In this document: positions 23,760 through 31,564 of the stretch, piece by piece | How positions within the stretch are numbered: position 1 is the first letter of the stretch | Layout: each line of letters begins with the position of its first letter | DNA from: an uncultured Pelagibacteraceae bacterium | Lineage (GTDB): Bacteria > Pseudomonadota > Alphaproteobacteria > Pelagibacterales > Pelagibacteraceae | Direction of reading: 5' to 3' | NCBI GenBank assembly: GCA_902614905.1 | Contig: CACMMN010000001.1 | Span: 96,827-160,826 of the forward strand | Length of the DNA: 64,000 nucleotides | Program-made: the position numbers and the translations under genes | The notes under the pieces: generated by a model | Databases searched by the model: none | The model's input: only the letters and a program-made list of their open reading frames with translations | What the model was told of the DNA's origin: nothing

Positions 23760-24659
23760 ATGGTTCTAATTAATGATTTGACAGTCGTTATTGTTACTTA
23801 CAAGACTAATGACCAAATTTTAGATGAATGTATTCAATCTATATTAGGAAAAGCAAAAATATTAGTTATAGAAAATTCTGACAATAAAGATTTTAAGTTT
23901 AAATATGAAAAAAAATATCCAAATTTAGAAGTTATTTTGTCCGGTTCAAATCTTGGGTATGGAGCTGGTAATAACAAAGGAATAAACTTAGCAAAAACAA
24001 GATATGTTTTAATTTCAAATCCAGATGTAATTTACGAAAATAATTTCTTTAGCAATCTAAAAACTTACATAGAGAGAAATACGGATTTTAGTATAATTGG
24101 TCCAATGTATAGATCAGAGGATTACGCTAGCCATGGTTTTTTTGAGGATTTAAAAAAAGAAAATTCCAATAATGATACTGCTGTAAATCAAAATTTAATA
24201 AAAACCCATTGGATTGTCGGATGTACAATGTTTATAGATTTAAATAAATTTGATAATAAAAATTTATTTGATGAAAATTTTTTTTTATTTTTTGAGGAAT
24301 TTGATTTGTGCAGACGTGTTTTAAACAACGGTGGTAAAATATTCGTAAGTAAAAATTTATATGTTAAACATTTAGGTCATAAAGGATCTGTTGCAGTTGA
24401 CCCAAAATATGAGAAAGAATCTGTATTTCTTAGGAGTTGGCATTGGATGTGGTCATCTTTTTATTATTATGAGAAAAATTTTAGCTATTTTTATGCTTTA
24501 AAATGTATGTACGGAAAATTTTTTAGATCAATAATTAAAATGATTTTTTATAGAGTGTTTTATAATAGTATAAAGTTTAAGATGTATCATGGAAGAGTAA
24601 GTGGTATTTGGAATAGGCTTATTGGTAAAAAATCTTGGTACAGATTAAAAATTTATTAG
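23760..24659 (+). CDS. Family 2 glycosyltransferase, probable rhamnosyltransferase
   Basis: 299 residues. N-terminal GT-A fold: LTVVIVTYKTNDQILDECIQSI, the donor loop SGSNLGYGAGNNKGINLAKT and SNPDVIYENNF (DxD-equivalent), then FDENFFLFFEEFDLCRRV, typical of WbbL-like rhamnosyltransferases. Divergent from the dTDP-rhamnose operon, which would supply its donor, so transfer of rhamnose to a surface glycan is likely though not proven. Its end overlaps the convergent apt gene by 4 bp. Confidence 0.82.
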   Translation: MVLINDLTVVIVTYKTNDQILDECIQSILGKAKILVIENSDNKDFKFKYEKKYPNLEVILSGSNLGYGAGNNKGINLAKTRYVLISNPDVIYENNFFSNLKTYIERNTDFSIIGPMYRSEDYASHGFFEDLKKENSNNDTAVNQNLIKTHWIVGCTMFIDLNKFDNKNLFDENFFLFFEEFDLCRRVLNNGGKIFVSKNLYVKHLGHKGSVAVDPKYEKESVFLRSWHWMWSSFYYYEKNFSYFYALKCMYGKFFRSIIKMIFYRVFYNSIKFKMYHGRVSGIWNRLIGKKSWYRLKIY

Positions 24660-25183
24660 TGCCCTGGAAATTCGATTAAATTTTCAACTTTGTAACCTTT
24701 TTCAATTAAACTTTTACAACCGCCTAAATCAAAAAGATTAATTACAAATACAAATGCTGCAACATTACCATCAGATATTTTTACCAATTTTGCTGCTGCT
24801 TCTGCAGTTCCACCAGTAGCAATCAAATCATCAATAATAAGAACTTTATCGTTTTTGTTAATAGAATCCTTATGTACTTCAATAGTTGCAGTACCATATT
24901 CCAATTCAAAATCTACTGAATGAGTATCTGAAGGTAATTTATTTTTTTTTCTAAGCATAATGAATGGCTTTTTCAAAATATATGAAACCGCCGAGGCAAA
25001 AACAAAACCTCTAGACTCAATAGCTGCAATCTTGTTGAAATCAAATTTTTTTGATCTTTCCACAATTTGGTTAATGGTTTCCTCAAATGCTTTTTCATCT
25101 TTAATTAAAGTTGTGATGTCTCTAAATAAAATACCTTTTTTAGGATAGTCAGGTATAGATCTTATAAATTTTTTTAAATCCAT
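24656..25183 (-). CDS. apt: Adenine phosphoribosyltransferase
   Basis: From the ATG at 25183 the protein has 175 residues, the usual length; the track start at 25231 adds 16 residues and would overlap the divergent mtnP start, so it is less likely. Family features are DLKKFIRSIPDYPKKGILFRD, RGFVFASAVSY and the PRPP-binding motif VLIIDDLIATGGTAEAA. It salvages adenine released by the neighbouring methylthioadenosine phosphorylase, so head-to-head placement with mtnP is functionally sensible. Confidence 0.92.
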   Translation of the reverse strand: MDLKKFIRSIPDYPKKGILFRDITTLIKDEKAFEETINQIVERSKKFDFNKIAAIESRGFVFASAVSYILKKPFIMLRKKNKLPSDTHSVDFELEYGTATIEVHKDSINKNDKVLIIDDLIATGGTAEAAAKLVKISDGNVAAFVFVINLFDLGGCKSLIEKGYKVENLIEFPGH

Positions 25184-25224
25184 AAAAATTTGTGTTATTA
25201 CATTAAATAAACTATCTTTTTTAT

Positions 25225-26097
25225 ATGGCAAACAATATATTAGCGATTATCGGTGGCAGTGGTTTATACGATGTAGAAGAATTCAAAAATAGAGAATTAT
25301 TAGAACTCAAAACCCCTTGGGGAAATCCTTCAGATCAAATTTTAAAAACTGAATTTAAAGGAAAAAAAATTTATTTTTTACCAAGACATGGAAAGGGACA
25401 CTTCATTAATCCATCTAATATTAATTTTAGAGCTAATATAGATGCTCTTAAACAACTAGGAGTAACTGATATAGTTTCTGTTTCAGCAGTTGGATCATTA
25501 AAAGATGAATTAACTCCAGGGAAATTTGTAATTGTTGATCAATTCATAGATCGAACTTTTGCAAGAAATAAAACATTTTTTGATGACGAAATAGTAGCTC
25601 ATGTATCTATGGCTCATCCAACCTCTAGTGGACTTATGAATGCATGTGAAGAAGCCATTAAAAAAGAAAAAATTGATTATCAAAGAGGTGGAACTTATGT
25701 GGTTATGGAGGGACCTCAATTTTCAACGTTAGCAGAGTCAAATTTGTACAGATCTTGGAATGCAGATGTAATTGGTATGACTAATATGCCTGAAGCAAAG
25801 TTAGCGAGAGAGGCAGAAATAAGATACGCTTCGGTTTCAATGGTAACTGACTATGATTGTTGGCATCCAGATCATGATAATGTTGATGTTCAACAAGTAA
25901 TAAAAGTTCTTTTAGGCAATGCTGCTAAAGCAAAAAATATGATTAAGAATATCATCGATACTTTTGAAAGTCATATTGACCCTAAAGATCCTACAAATAA
26001 TTGCTTAGATGTAGCTATCATTACTGCACCTGAAAAAAGAACGCAAAAAACAAAAGATAAACTTAAAACAGTTGCAGGTAGAGTTTTAAATAAATGA
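25225..26097 (+). CDS. mtnP: S-methyl-5'-thioadenosine phosphorylase
   Basis: 290 residues. GGSGLYDVEEF at the N-terminus (phosphate loop), LPRHGKGHFINPSNINFRANI, VSVSAVGSLKDEL, the substrate segment VVMEGPQFSTLAESNLYR and MVTDYDCWH are hallmarks of MTA phosphorylase. It splits methylthioadenosine into adenine and methylthioribose-1-phosphate. First gene of the mtnP-mtnA-aldolase operon with 4-bp overlaps at each junction, leading into the speD-speE fusion that produces the MTA. Confidence 0.93.
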   Translation: MANNILAIIGGSGLYDVEEFKNRELLELKTPWGNPSDQILKTEFKGKKIYFLPRHGKGHFINPSNINFRANIDALKQLGVTDIVSVSAVGSLKDELTPGKFVIVDQFIDRTFARNKTFFDDEIVAHVSMAHPTSSGLMNACEEAIKKEKIDYQRGGTYVVMEGPQFSTLAESNLYRSWNADVIGMTNMPEAKLAREAEIRYASVSMVTDYDCWHPDHDNVDVQQVIKVLLGNAAKAKNMIKNIIDTFESHIDPKDPTNNCLDVAIITAPEKRTQKTKDKLKTVAGRVLNK

Positions 26098-27164
26098 AAA
26101 TTGACGGAAAAGAATACCAAACAATATGGTTTGAAAATAATATTGTTAAGATAATTGATCAAACAAAACTTCCACATCAATTTATTATTAAAGATCTTAA
26201 AACAGTTAAAGATGCAATAAATGCAATTAAAATAATGGAAGTAAGAGGTGCTCCTTTAATAGGAGCTACCGCAGCATATGGATTAGTTTTAGCTATTCTA
26301 GAAAATAATGATCAATCTTTTTTGAAAAAATCAGCTGAGGATTTGGTAAAAACAAGACCAACTGCAATTAATTTAAAATGGGCAGTCGATAGAATGATGA
26401 ATAAACTTTCAGGTGTTAATAGTGAAAAAATTTTAGATATTGCATTAAATGAAGCAAAAGAAATTTGTGAAGAAGATATTAAATTTTGTGAAAATATCGG
26501 ATTGAATGGTCTAAAAATAATTGAGGAAATTTATAATAAAAAAAAAGATACAGTGAATATTTTAACTCACTGCAATGCAGGATGGCTTGCAACAATTAAT
26601 TGGGGAACAGCAACATCACCAATTTATCATGCGCATAAAAAAGGTATCCCAGTTCATGTTTGGGCAGATGAAACTAGACCTAGAAATCAAGGAGCAAACC
26701 TCACTTCATATGAGTTAAACGAGGAAGGAATTAAAAATACAATAATTGCAGATAACACTGGTGGTATTTTAATGCAAAAAGGTGAAGTAGATATGTGTAT
26801 TGTTGGAACAGATAGAACTTTAGCAAATGGTGATGTTTGCAATAAAGTTGGGACTTATCTTAAAGCATTAGCCGCCCATGATAATAAAATTCCTTTTTAT
26901 GTAGCTCTTCCAAGTTCGACAATTGATTGGAATATAAAAGATCACAAAGAAATTCCTATCGAGGAGAGAAATTCTGAGGAACTATCACATATTGAAGGTC
27001 TTGATAGTGAAGGAAAATTAAAAAAGATACAAATATATCCCAAAAAAAGTAAATCACTGAATTTAGCTTTTGATGTAACTCCAGCAAAATACGTCACTGG
27101 ATTAATTACTGAAAAAGGTATTTGTGAAGCATCTACAGAGGGATTAAAAAAACTATTCAAATGA
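26094..27164 (+). CDS. mtnA: S-methyl-5-thioribose-1-phosphate isomerase
   Basis: 356 residues, normal length. VRGAPLIGATAAYG (substrate phosphate contacts), ILTHCNAGWLAT with the catalytic cysteine, and the catalytic aspartate in CIVGTDRTLANGDVCNKVGTY identify MtnA rather than an eIF2B-type paralogue. It converts methylthioribose-1-phosphate to methylthioribulose-1-phosphate, the substrate of the class II aldolase encoded next. Overlaps both neighbours by 4 bp. Confidence 0.93.
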   Translation: MKIDGKEYQTIWFENNIVKIIDQTKLPHQFIIKDLKTVKDAINAIKIMEVRGAPLIGATAAYGLVLAILENNDQSFLKKSAEDLVKTRPTAINLKWAVDRMMNKLSGVNSEKILDIALNEAKEICEEDIKFCENIGLNGLKIIEEIYNKKKDTVNILTHCNAGWLATINWGTATSPIYHAHKKGIPVHVWADETRPRNQGANLTSYELNEEGIKNTIIADNTGGILMQKGEVDMCIVGTDRTLANGDVCNKVGTYLKALAAHDNKIPFYVALPSSTIDWNIKDHKEIPIEERNSEELSHIEGLDSEGKLKKIQIYPKKSKSLNLAFDVTPAKYVTGLITEKGICEASTEGLKKLFK

Positions 27165-27808
27165 AAAATTTAGAAAAAAGAAAAGAAGTAATTAAATATT
27201 CAATTAAACTTAATACTACTAAATTATCTCCTTTAAGATCTGGAAATATTTCAGTAAGAAGTGAGAAAGATGGTATTCAAGGTTTTCTAATTACACCCTC
27301 AGGAAAAAAGTACGACTCACTCAAAGAGGATGATATAGTTTTTGTATCTAATGATGGAAATCATGACACAAACTTAAAACCATCATCTGAGTGGAGATTT
27401 CATAAAGATATATATTTGAAAAAACCTGATGCAAAAGCAATAGTTCACGCTCATTCTCCACACGCAGCAGCTGTATCAGCTCATGGTAAGGACATCCCTG
27501 CTTTTCATTATATGATAGCTTTAGCAGGTGGCGACAGTATTAAATGTGCTAAGTACGCAACTTTTGGTACACAAGAACTGTCTGACAATATTATTAATGC
27601 ATTAGAAAATAGAAAAGCTTGCCTCATGTCAAATCATGGACAAGTTGCATTTGGAGAAAATTTAGAAAGTGCTTTTGAGTTAGCTGAGGAATTAGAAAAT
27701 ATTTGCCATCAATACATAAATACAATAAGGTTAGGAGAACCTAAGATACTTTCATCAAGTGAGATGGATGTAATATTAGAAAAAGTTAAAAATTATAAAA
27801 AAGGATAA
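27161..27808 (+). CDS. Class II aldolase, probable methylthioribulose-1-phosphate aldolase (DHAP shunt)
   Basis: 215-residue class II aldolase/adducin-family enzyme. RSGNISVR, TPSGKKYDSL, SSEWRFHKDIYLKKPDAKAIVHAHSPH (catalytic Glu and two zinc His) and SNHGQVAFGENLESAFELAEELE (third zinc His) are in order. The SSEW..H..IY pattern is closer to fuculose-phosphate aldolase than to MtnB dehydratase. Placed directly after mtnP-mtnA, it most likely cleaves methylthioribulose-1-phosphate to DHAP and methylthioacetaldehyde, as in the DHAP shunt of Rhodospirillum and E. coli strains. MtnB activity is the alternative; no mtnC, mtnD or mtnW-type genes follow. Confidence 0.75.
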   Translation: MKNLEKRKEVIKYSIKLNTTKLSPLRSGNISVRSEKDGIQGFLITPSGKKYDSLKEDDIVFVSNDGNHDTNLKPSSEWRFHKDIYLKKPDAKAIVHAHSPHAAAVSAHGKDIPAFHYMIALAGGDSIKCAKYATFGTQELSDNIINALENRKACLMSNHGQVAFGENLESAFELAEELENICHQYINTIRLGEPKILSSSEMDVILEKVKNYKKG

Positions 27809-27813
27809 TTTTT

Positions 27814-28854
27814 ATGACGAAAGTAGGGGAGCACGTCACTTTTGACATTGTTGGAACTCAAAAAGAGTACGATCCAAAATTTTATGAAAAATTAGTATAT
27901 AAAATTGCAAAGAAAGCAAAAGTAGTTGTTCTGGAGATTTCAAAATATAAATTTGAACCTCAAGGCTTTACCTTGGTTGCACTTCTAGCTGAATCTCATA
28001 TTAGTTTTCATACATTTCCTGAAAAAGGAATTGTAAGTTTTGATTTTTTTACTTGTGGCAAGATATCCCCATCAGTTGCATTAGAGGTATTAAAAAAAGA
28101 GATTAAACATACAAGGATTGTAAAGAAAGAGTTTAATAGAGATACAGTCGATTATTATGATGATATTTATAGTTCACCAGGCCTTAAGAAATATTATATG
28201 GTTAAAAATATTCTTGAGGATTTTACATCAAAAGTAGGACAACACATTCAAATTTTAGATCTAGAGCAATTTGGTAAAGCTTTGTTTATAGATAATGAAT
28301 TACAAGTAGCAGAGAAAGATGAACACCTTTATAGCTCTACTTTTGTAAATTCTGGATTGAAATTAAATCCGGAAAAAAATAATTCAGCTATAATTGGAGG
28401 CGGGGATGGAGGAGTAGCGAGAGAATGTATTAATCAAGGTTTCAATTATATAGATTGGTATGAGCTTGATCCTCAAGTTGTTGATGTATGTGAAAAACAT
28501 TTAAGTAAAGTTGGACAAAAAGCTACAAAAAAGAATTCTGTTAAGTGTGTATGGGGTGATGCCTTTGAAAGTATAAAAAAAGTTGAAGATAATAAATATG
28601 ATAAAATTTTTGTAGATTTAAATGATGATCAATATTGTATAGATTTAGCTGCTAAAAACATTAAGTCTTTAAAAAGAATTCTAAAACCAAATGGCACTAT
28701 TACTGCCCAAGTTGGTAGCCAAGACAAAAAACCAAAACAAGTTGAAAAATGGTTAAATTTATTTAGAAAAAGTTTTGGTAATTCTTCTCTAGATAGAATT
28801 TACATACCAAGTTTCGATTGTTCTTGGAATTTTGCATCGTCATTAAATAAATAA
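27814..28854 (+). CDS. Fused S-adenosylmethionine decarboxylase - spermidine synthase (SpeD-SpeE)
   Basis: 346 residues in two domains. Residues 1-110 are a bacterial SpeD: the autocleavage site is ESHISFHTFPE (Glu60-Ser61, Ser becoming the pyruvoyl group), with conserved His66 and Cys81 in FFTCG. Residues about 120-346 are an aminopropyltransferase: LFIDNELQVAEKDEHLY, the Rossmann motif IIGGGDGGVAREC, YELDPQVVDVC and IFVDLNDD. One chain could therefore decarboxylate SAM and transfer the aminopropyl group to putrescine, giving spermidine and MTA. SpeD autocleavage would split off only a short N-terminal beta chain. Fits directly with the MTA-recycling genes upstream (6-bp gap). Confidence 0.88.
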   Translation: MTKVGEHVTFDIVGTQKEYDPKFYEKLVYKIAKKAKVVVLEISKYKFEPQGFTLVALLAESHISFHTFPEKGIVSFDFFTCGKISPSVALEVLKKEIKHTRIVKKEFNRDTVDYYDDIYSSPGLKKYYMVKNILEDFTSKVGQHIQILDLEQFGKALFIDNELQVAEKDEHLYSSTFVNSGLKLNPEKNNSAIIGGGDGGVARECINQGFNYIDWYELDPQVVDVCEKHLSKVGQKATKKNSVKCVWGDAFESIKKVEDNKYDKIFVDLNDDQYCIDLAAKNIKSLKRILKPNGTITAQVGSQDKKPKQVEKWLNLFRKSFGNSSLDRIYIPSFDCSWNFASSLNK

Positions 28855-28911
28855 TCTCTTTTTTAATCAAAAAATTTATGAAATAATTAAAATTATATAT
28901 TTGGAGGAAAT

Positions 28912-29739
28912 ATGAATGTAATAAAAAAATTCAGCTTAAGTATATTGATAACTTTATTTTTATCAGTATCCGCTAATGCTGATAAAATAAGAATTGGTAC
29001 TGAGGGTGCTTATCCACCATGGAATTCTAAAGATGCTTCAGGTAAATTAATTGGATTTGAAGTTGAGTTAGCATGGACACTTTGTAGATACATTGGACAA
29101 CAGTGTGAAATTGTTGAGCAAGATTGGGACGGCATGATACCTGCATTAATAATGAGAAAATTTGATGCAATAATGGCTGGAATGTCTATTACCGATGAAA
29201 GAAAAAAAGCTATAAATTTTTCACAAGGTTACGCAGATGAAGTAGCTTCATTAGCAGTAATGAAAGGTTCAAATCTTGAAGGTATGCAAACGTCTGAAGG
29301 AATTAACCTTACTAAAAAGTCCGGTGCTGTTAAAAAAGATTTAAAAACTATAACAGAAGCTTTGGCTGGTAAAACTGTGTGTGTACAAACAGCTACTATT
29401 CACCAAAACTTTTTAGAGTCTGGTGATGTTGGTAAAGTAAATGTCAGAACTTACAAAACTCAAGATGAAGTAAATTTAGACTTAGCATCAGGAAGATGTG
29501 ATGTAGCTCTTGCTGCTGCTGTGGCCTTCACTGATTACGCAGAGAAATCAAAAAAACCATTAGTACTCGTTGGACCTACATTTTCAGGAGGTGCTTTTGG
29601 TAATGGTGTTGGTGTTGGTATAAGAAAAGATGACGCTGAATTATTAAAAGCTTTTAATAGTGCAATTAATAAAGCTAGAAAAAACGGAGACATAAGCCGA
29701 ATTGCAACTAAATGGTTTGGCTTCGACGCTTCAATGTAA
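28912..29739 (+). CDS. Periplasmic polar amino acid-binding protein (HisJ/ArtJ family)
   Basis: 275 residues with a signal peptide (MNVIKKFSLSILITLFLSVSANA). Cluster 3 binding-protein motifs: IRIGTEGAYPPWNSKDASG, LIGFEVELAWTLCRYIG, WDGMIPALIMRKFDAIMAGMSIT (ligand clamp) and ISRIATKWFGFD at the end. It has a strong GGAGGAAAT ribosome binding site. Likely ligands are basic amino acids or opine-like compounds, but not decidable from sequence. Followed by a stable hairpin and then the two permease genes. Confidence 0.88.
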   Translation: MNVIKKFSLSILITLFLSVSANADKIRIGTEGAYPPWNSKDASGKLIGFEVELAWTLCRYIGQQCEIVEQDWDGMIPALIMRKFDAIMAGMSITDERKKAINFSQGYADEVASLAVMKGSNLEGMQTSEGINLTKKSGAVKKDLKTITEALAGKTVCVQTATIHQNFLESGDVGKVNVRTYKTQDEVNLDLASGRCDVALAAAVAFTDYAEKSKKPLVLVGPTFSGGAFGNGVGVGIRKDDAELLKAFNSAINKARKNGDISRIATKWFGFDASM

Positions 29740-29752
29740 ATATTTAATGATT

Positions 29753-29775
29753 GGCGACTATATAATATAGTCGCC
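29753..29775 (+). terminator. Hairpin between amino acid-binding protein and permease genes
   Basis: GGCGACTATA, loop TAA, TATAGTCGCC: a perfect 10-bp stem followed by TTTC. It ends 7 bases before the permease start codon. The short T tract suggests partial termination or 3'-end protection of the binding-protein mRNA, not a full stop. Confidence 0.75.
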
Positions 29776-29782
29776 TTTCAAT

Positions 29783-30475
29783 ATGGATCTTTTAGCATTT
29801 GGAAATACTGGTTGGGGAGATGAGCTTTTCTTCGCAACATTAATGACAATTGCTGTTTCAATAACAGCTATGATCATAGGCTTTTGTTTTGCTCTAATTT
29901 TTACTCCACTTAAATTATCCAAAAATAAATTATTAAATTTTATTGGAAATTCTTACACAACAATAATTAGAGGTGTGCCAGAATTATTAGTCATTTATTT
30001 ATTATTCTTTGGAGGTAGTGGTGCAGTTATGTACGTTGCTTCAATTTTTGGATATAACAAATATATTGAGATAAATGCATTTATAACAGGTTCGTTTGCA
30101 ATTGGTATTATTTCAGGAGCATACTCTACAGAGGTTTTTAGAGGCGCTATCCAATCAATTGACAAAGGTCAATTCGAAGCTTCAAAAGTTTTAGGTTTAA
30201 AAAAACCTGTGCATTTTTTTAAAGTGATAATGCCTCAAATGTTAAGACTTGCTGTTCCTAATTTAAGTAATGTTTGGCAAATTACTTTAAAGGATACTTC
30301 ATTAATATCAGTTACAGGTTTGGTTGAAATTATGAGACAATCTTATATTGCAGCTGGATCCACAAGAGATCCATTATTCTTTTACTCTTTTGCAGCGGTT
30401 TTATATTTACTATTAACTTTTCTAAGTATGAAATTGATAAATAAATTAGAAATTAAATACAGGAGAGGCTACTAA
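29783..30475 (+). CDS. Polar amino acid ABC transporter permease (HisQ type)
   Basis: 230-residue HisMQ-family permease with about five membrane segments and the motifs YTTIIRGVPELLVIYLLFFGG and EASKVLGLKKPVHFFKVIMPQ (EAA loop). It pairs with the second permease gene, which begins inside its stop codon region. Ribosome access may be affected by the hairpin 7 bases upstream. The ATPase of the system is not in the window and must be shared or encoded elsewhere. Confidence 0.88.
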   Translation: MDLLAFGNTGWGDELFFATLMTIAVSITAMIIGFCFALIFTPLKLSKNKLLNFIGNSYTTIIRGVPELLVIYLLFFGGSGAVMYVASIFGYNKYIEINAFITGSFAIGIISGAYSTEVFRGAIQSIDKGQFEASKVLGLKKPVHFFKVIMPQMLRLAVPNLSNVWQITLKDTSLISVTGLVEIMRQSYIAAGSTRDPLFFYSFAAVLYLLLTFLSMKLINKLEIKYRRGY

Positions 30476-31146
30476 TGGATTTAGAATTAATGGCAAGTAG
30501 TTTCCCAAAGCTTTTAAATGCAACTTTAGTAACTTTAAAATTATTATCTTTATCACTTATATTTGGACTTATATTTGGACTTTTTTTTGCAATCCTAAGA
30601 TTAAATAAAAATATATTTTTAAATAGATTTTCTTATTTTTATTCATACATATTTAGAGGCACCCCTCTATTAGTTCAAATATTTATTATATACTTTGGAT
30701 TAGGACAGATAGAATTTTTAAGATCTTCTTTTTTATGGATTATTTTAAAAGAACCTTATTGGTGTGCGATTATTGCTTTTTCTCTTAATACAGGTGCTTA
30801 TACTTCCGAAATTTTAAGGTCAGCATTTGAAACAATAAATAAAGGTTTCATAGAAGCTGGTGACAGTCTTGGTATTTCTAAAAAAATTATATTTTATAAA
30901 ATTCAAATACCTATTGCCATAAGGCAATCATTACCTGCTTATGGAAACGAGATAATATTAATGCTTAAAGGAACATCATTAGCTAGCACGGTTACACTAA
31001 TGGATTTGACTGGAGTAGCAAAATATATAATTTCTACAACTTTTAAGCCAATAGAAGTTTTTATAGTGGCTGGTGGAATTTATTTATTTATGACCTTTAT
31101 TATACATAATTTTATTAGATATCTTGAGAAGAAGTATAGTTATTAA
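30475..31146 (+). CDS. Polar amino acid ABC transporter permease (HisM type)
   Basis: 223 residues, second half of the permease heterodimer. YIFRGTPLLVQIFIIYFGLGQ, NTGAYTSEILRSAFETINKGFIEAGDSLG and IPIAIRQSLPAYGNE are HisM landmarks (EAA region EAGDSLGISKKIIFYKIQIP). Start ATG overlaps the previous stop by one base, and its end overlaps the convergent DUF6165-like gene by 4 bp. No ATP-binding subunit follows. Confidence 0.88.
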   Translation: MDLELMASSFPKLLNATLVTLKLLSLSLIFGLIFGLFFAILRLNKNIFLNRFSYFYSYIFRGTPLLVQIFIIYFGLGQIEFLRSSFLWIILKEPYWCAIIAFSLNTGAYTSEILRSAFETINKGFIEAGDSLGISKKIIFYKIQIPIAIRQSLPAYGNEIILMLKGTSLASTVTLMDLTGVAKYIISTTFKPIEVFIVAGGIYLFMTFIIHNFIRYLEKKYSY

Positions 31147-31532
31147 TAACTAGTGTACTCCTTAATTTCTTTAATCTTAGAACCAGTTTGATTGTTTATT
31201 TCAAGTTTTATTGAAGCTCTTTTGTCGTTTAAAAAGTGAATATCCCTAGACAATTTTATAAATTTTTCACCAAAATCAGAATTCTTTTCACATAATCTCT
31301 TATCATCTTCAATTACCCATAGTTTAGAATTTATATTTTTCAAAGTTTCAAATAAACCACTCAACTTTTCATTAAGTTTTACTTTATCTACCATTTGTTC
31401 TTTTAATAAATTATGCTCATCTATTATATATTTAAGTTTTTCTTCATCTTTAATTTTATCTTTTTTTATTTCTAAAATAGAAATTTTATCAAAAAGCTCA
31501 CCAACAGAAACTTCAACTAGAATTTTATTCAT
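31143..31532 (-). CDS. DUF6165-like protein near surface glycosyltransferases
   Basis: 129 residues. The start MNKILVEVSVGELFDKISILEIKKDKI matches the conserved GEliDKitIL.iK pattern of DUF6165, small helical proteins commonly found in cell-surface polysaccharide loci. The rest is helical, lysine/glutamate rich (SRDIHFLNDKRASIKLEIN). Divergent by 32 bp from the heptosyltransferase-like gene. Biochemical function unknown. Confidence 0.7.
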   Translation of the reverse strand: MNKILVEVSVGELFDKISILEIKKDKIKDEEKLKYIIDEHNLLKEQMVDKVKLNEKLSGLFETLKNINSKLWVIEDDKRLCEKNSDFGEKFIKLSRDIHFLNDKRASIKLEINNQTGSKIKEIKEYTSY

Positions 31533-31564
31533 AAAATTTTTTAATATGATAACTTGTTGAAAAT

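Noticed and set aside
25184-25231. N-terminal extension of Apt in the track
   Set aside because: The extra 16 residues overlap the divergent mtnP start and do not match the family; the ATG at 25183 gives the normal 175-residue protein.
29753-29775. Hairpin as part of a CRISPR-like repeat or small RNA gene
   Set aside because: It occurs once, has no spacer-repeat pattern, and its position between binding-protein and permease genes fits an intercistronic attenuator.
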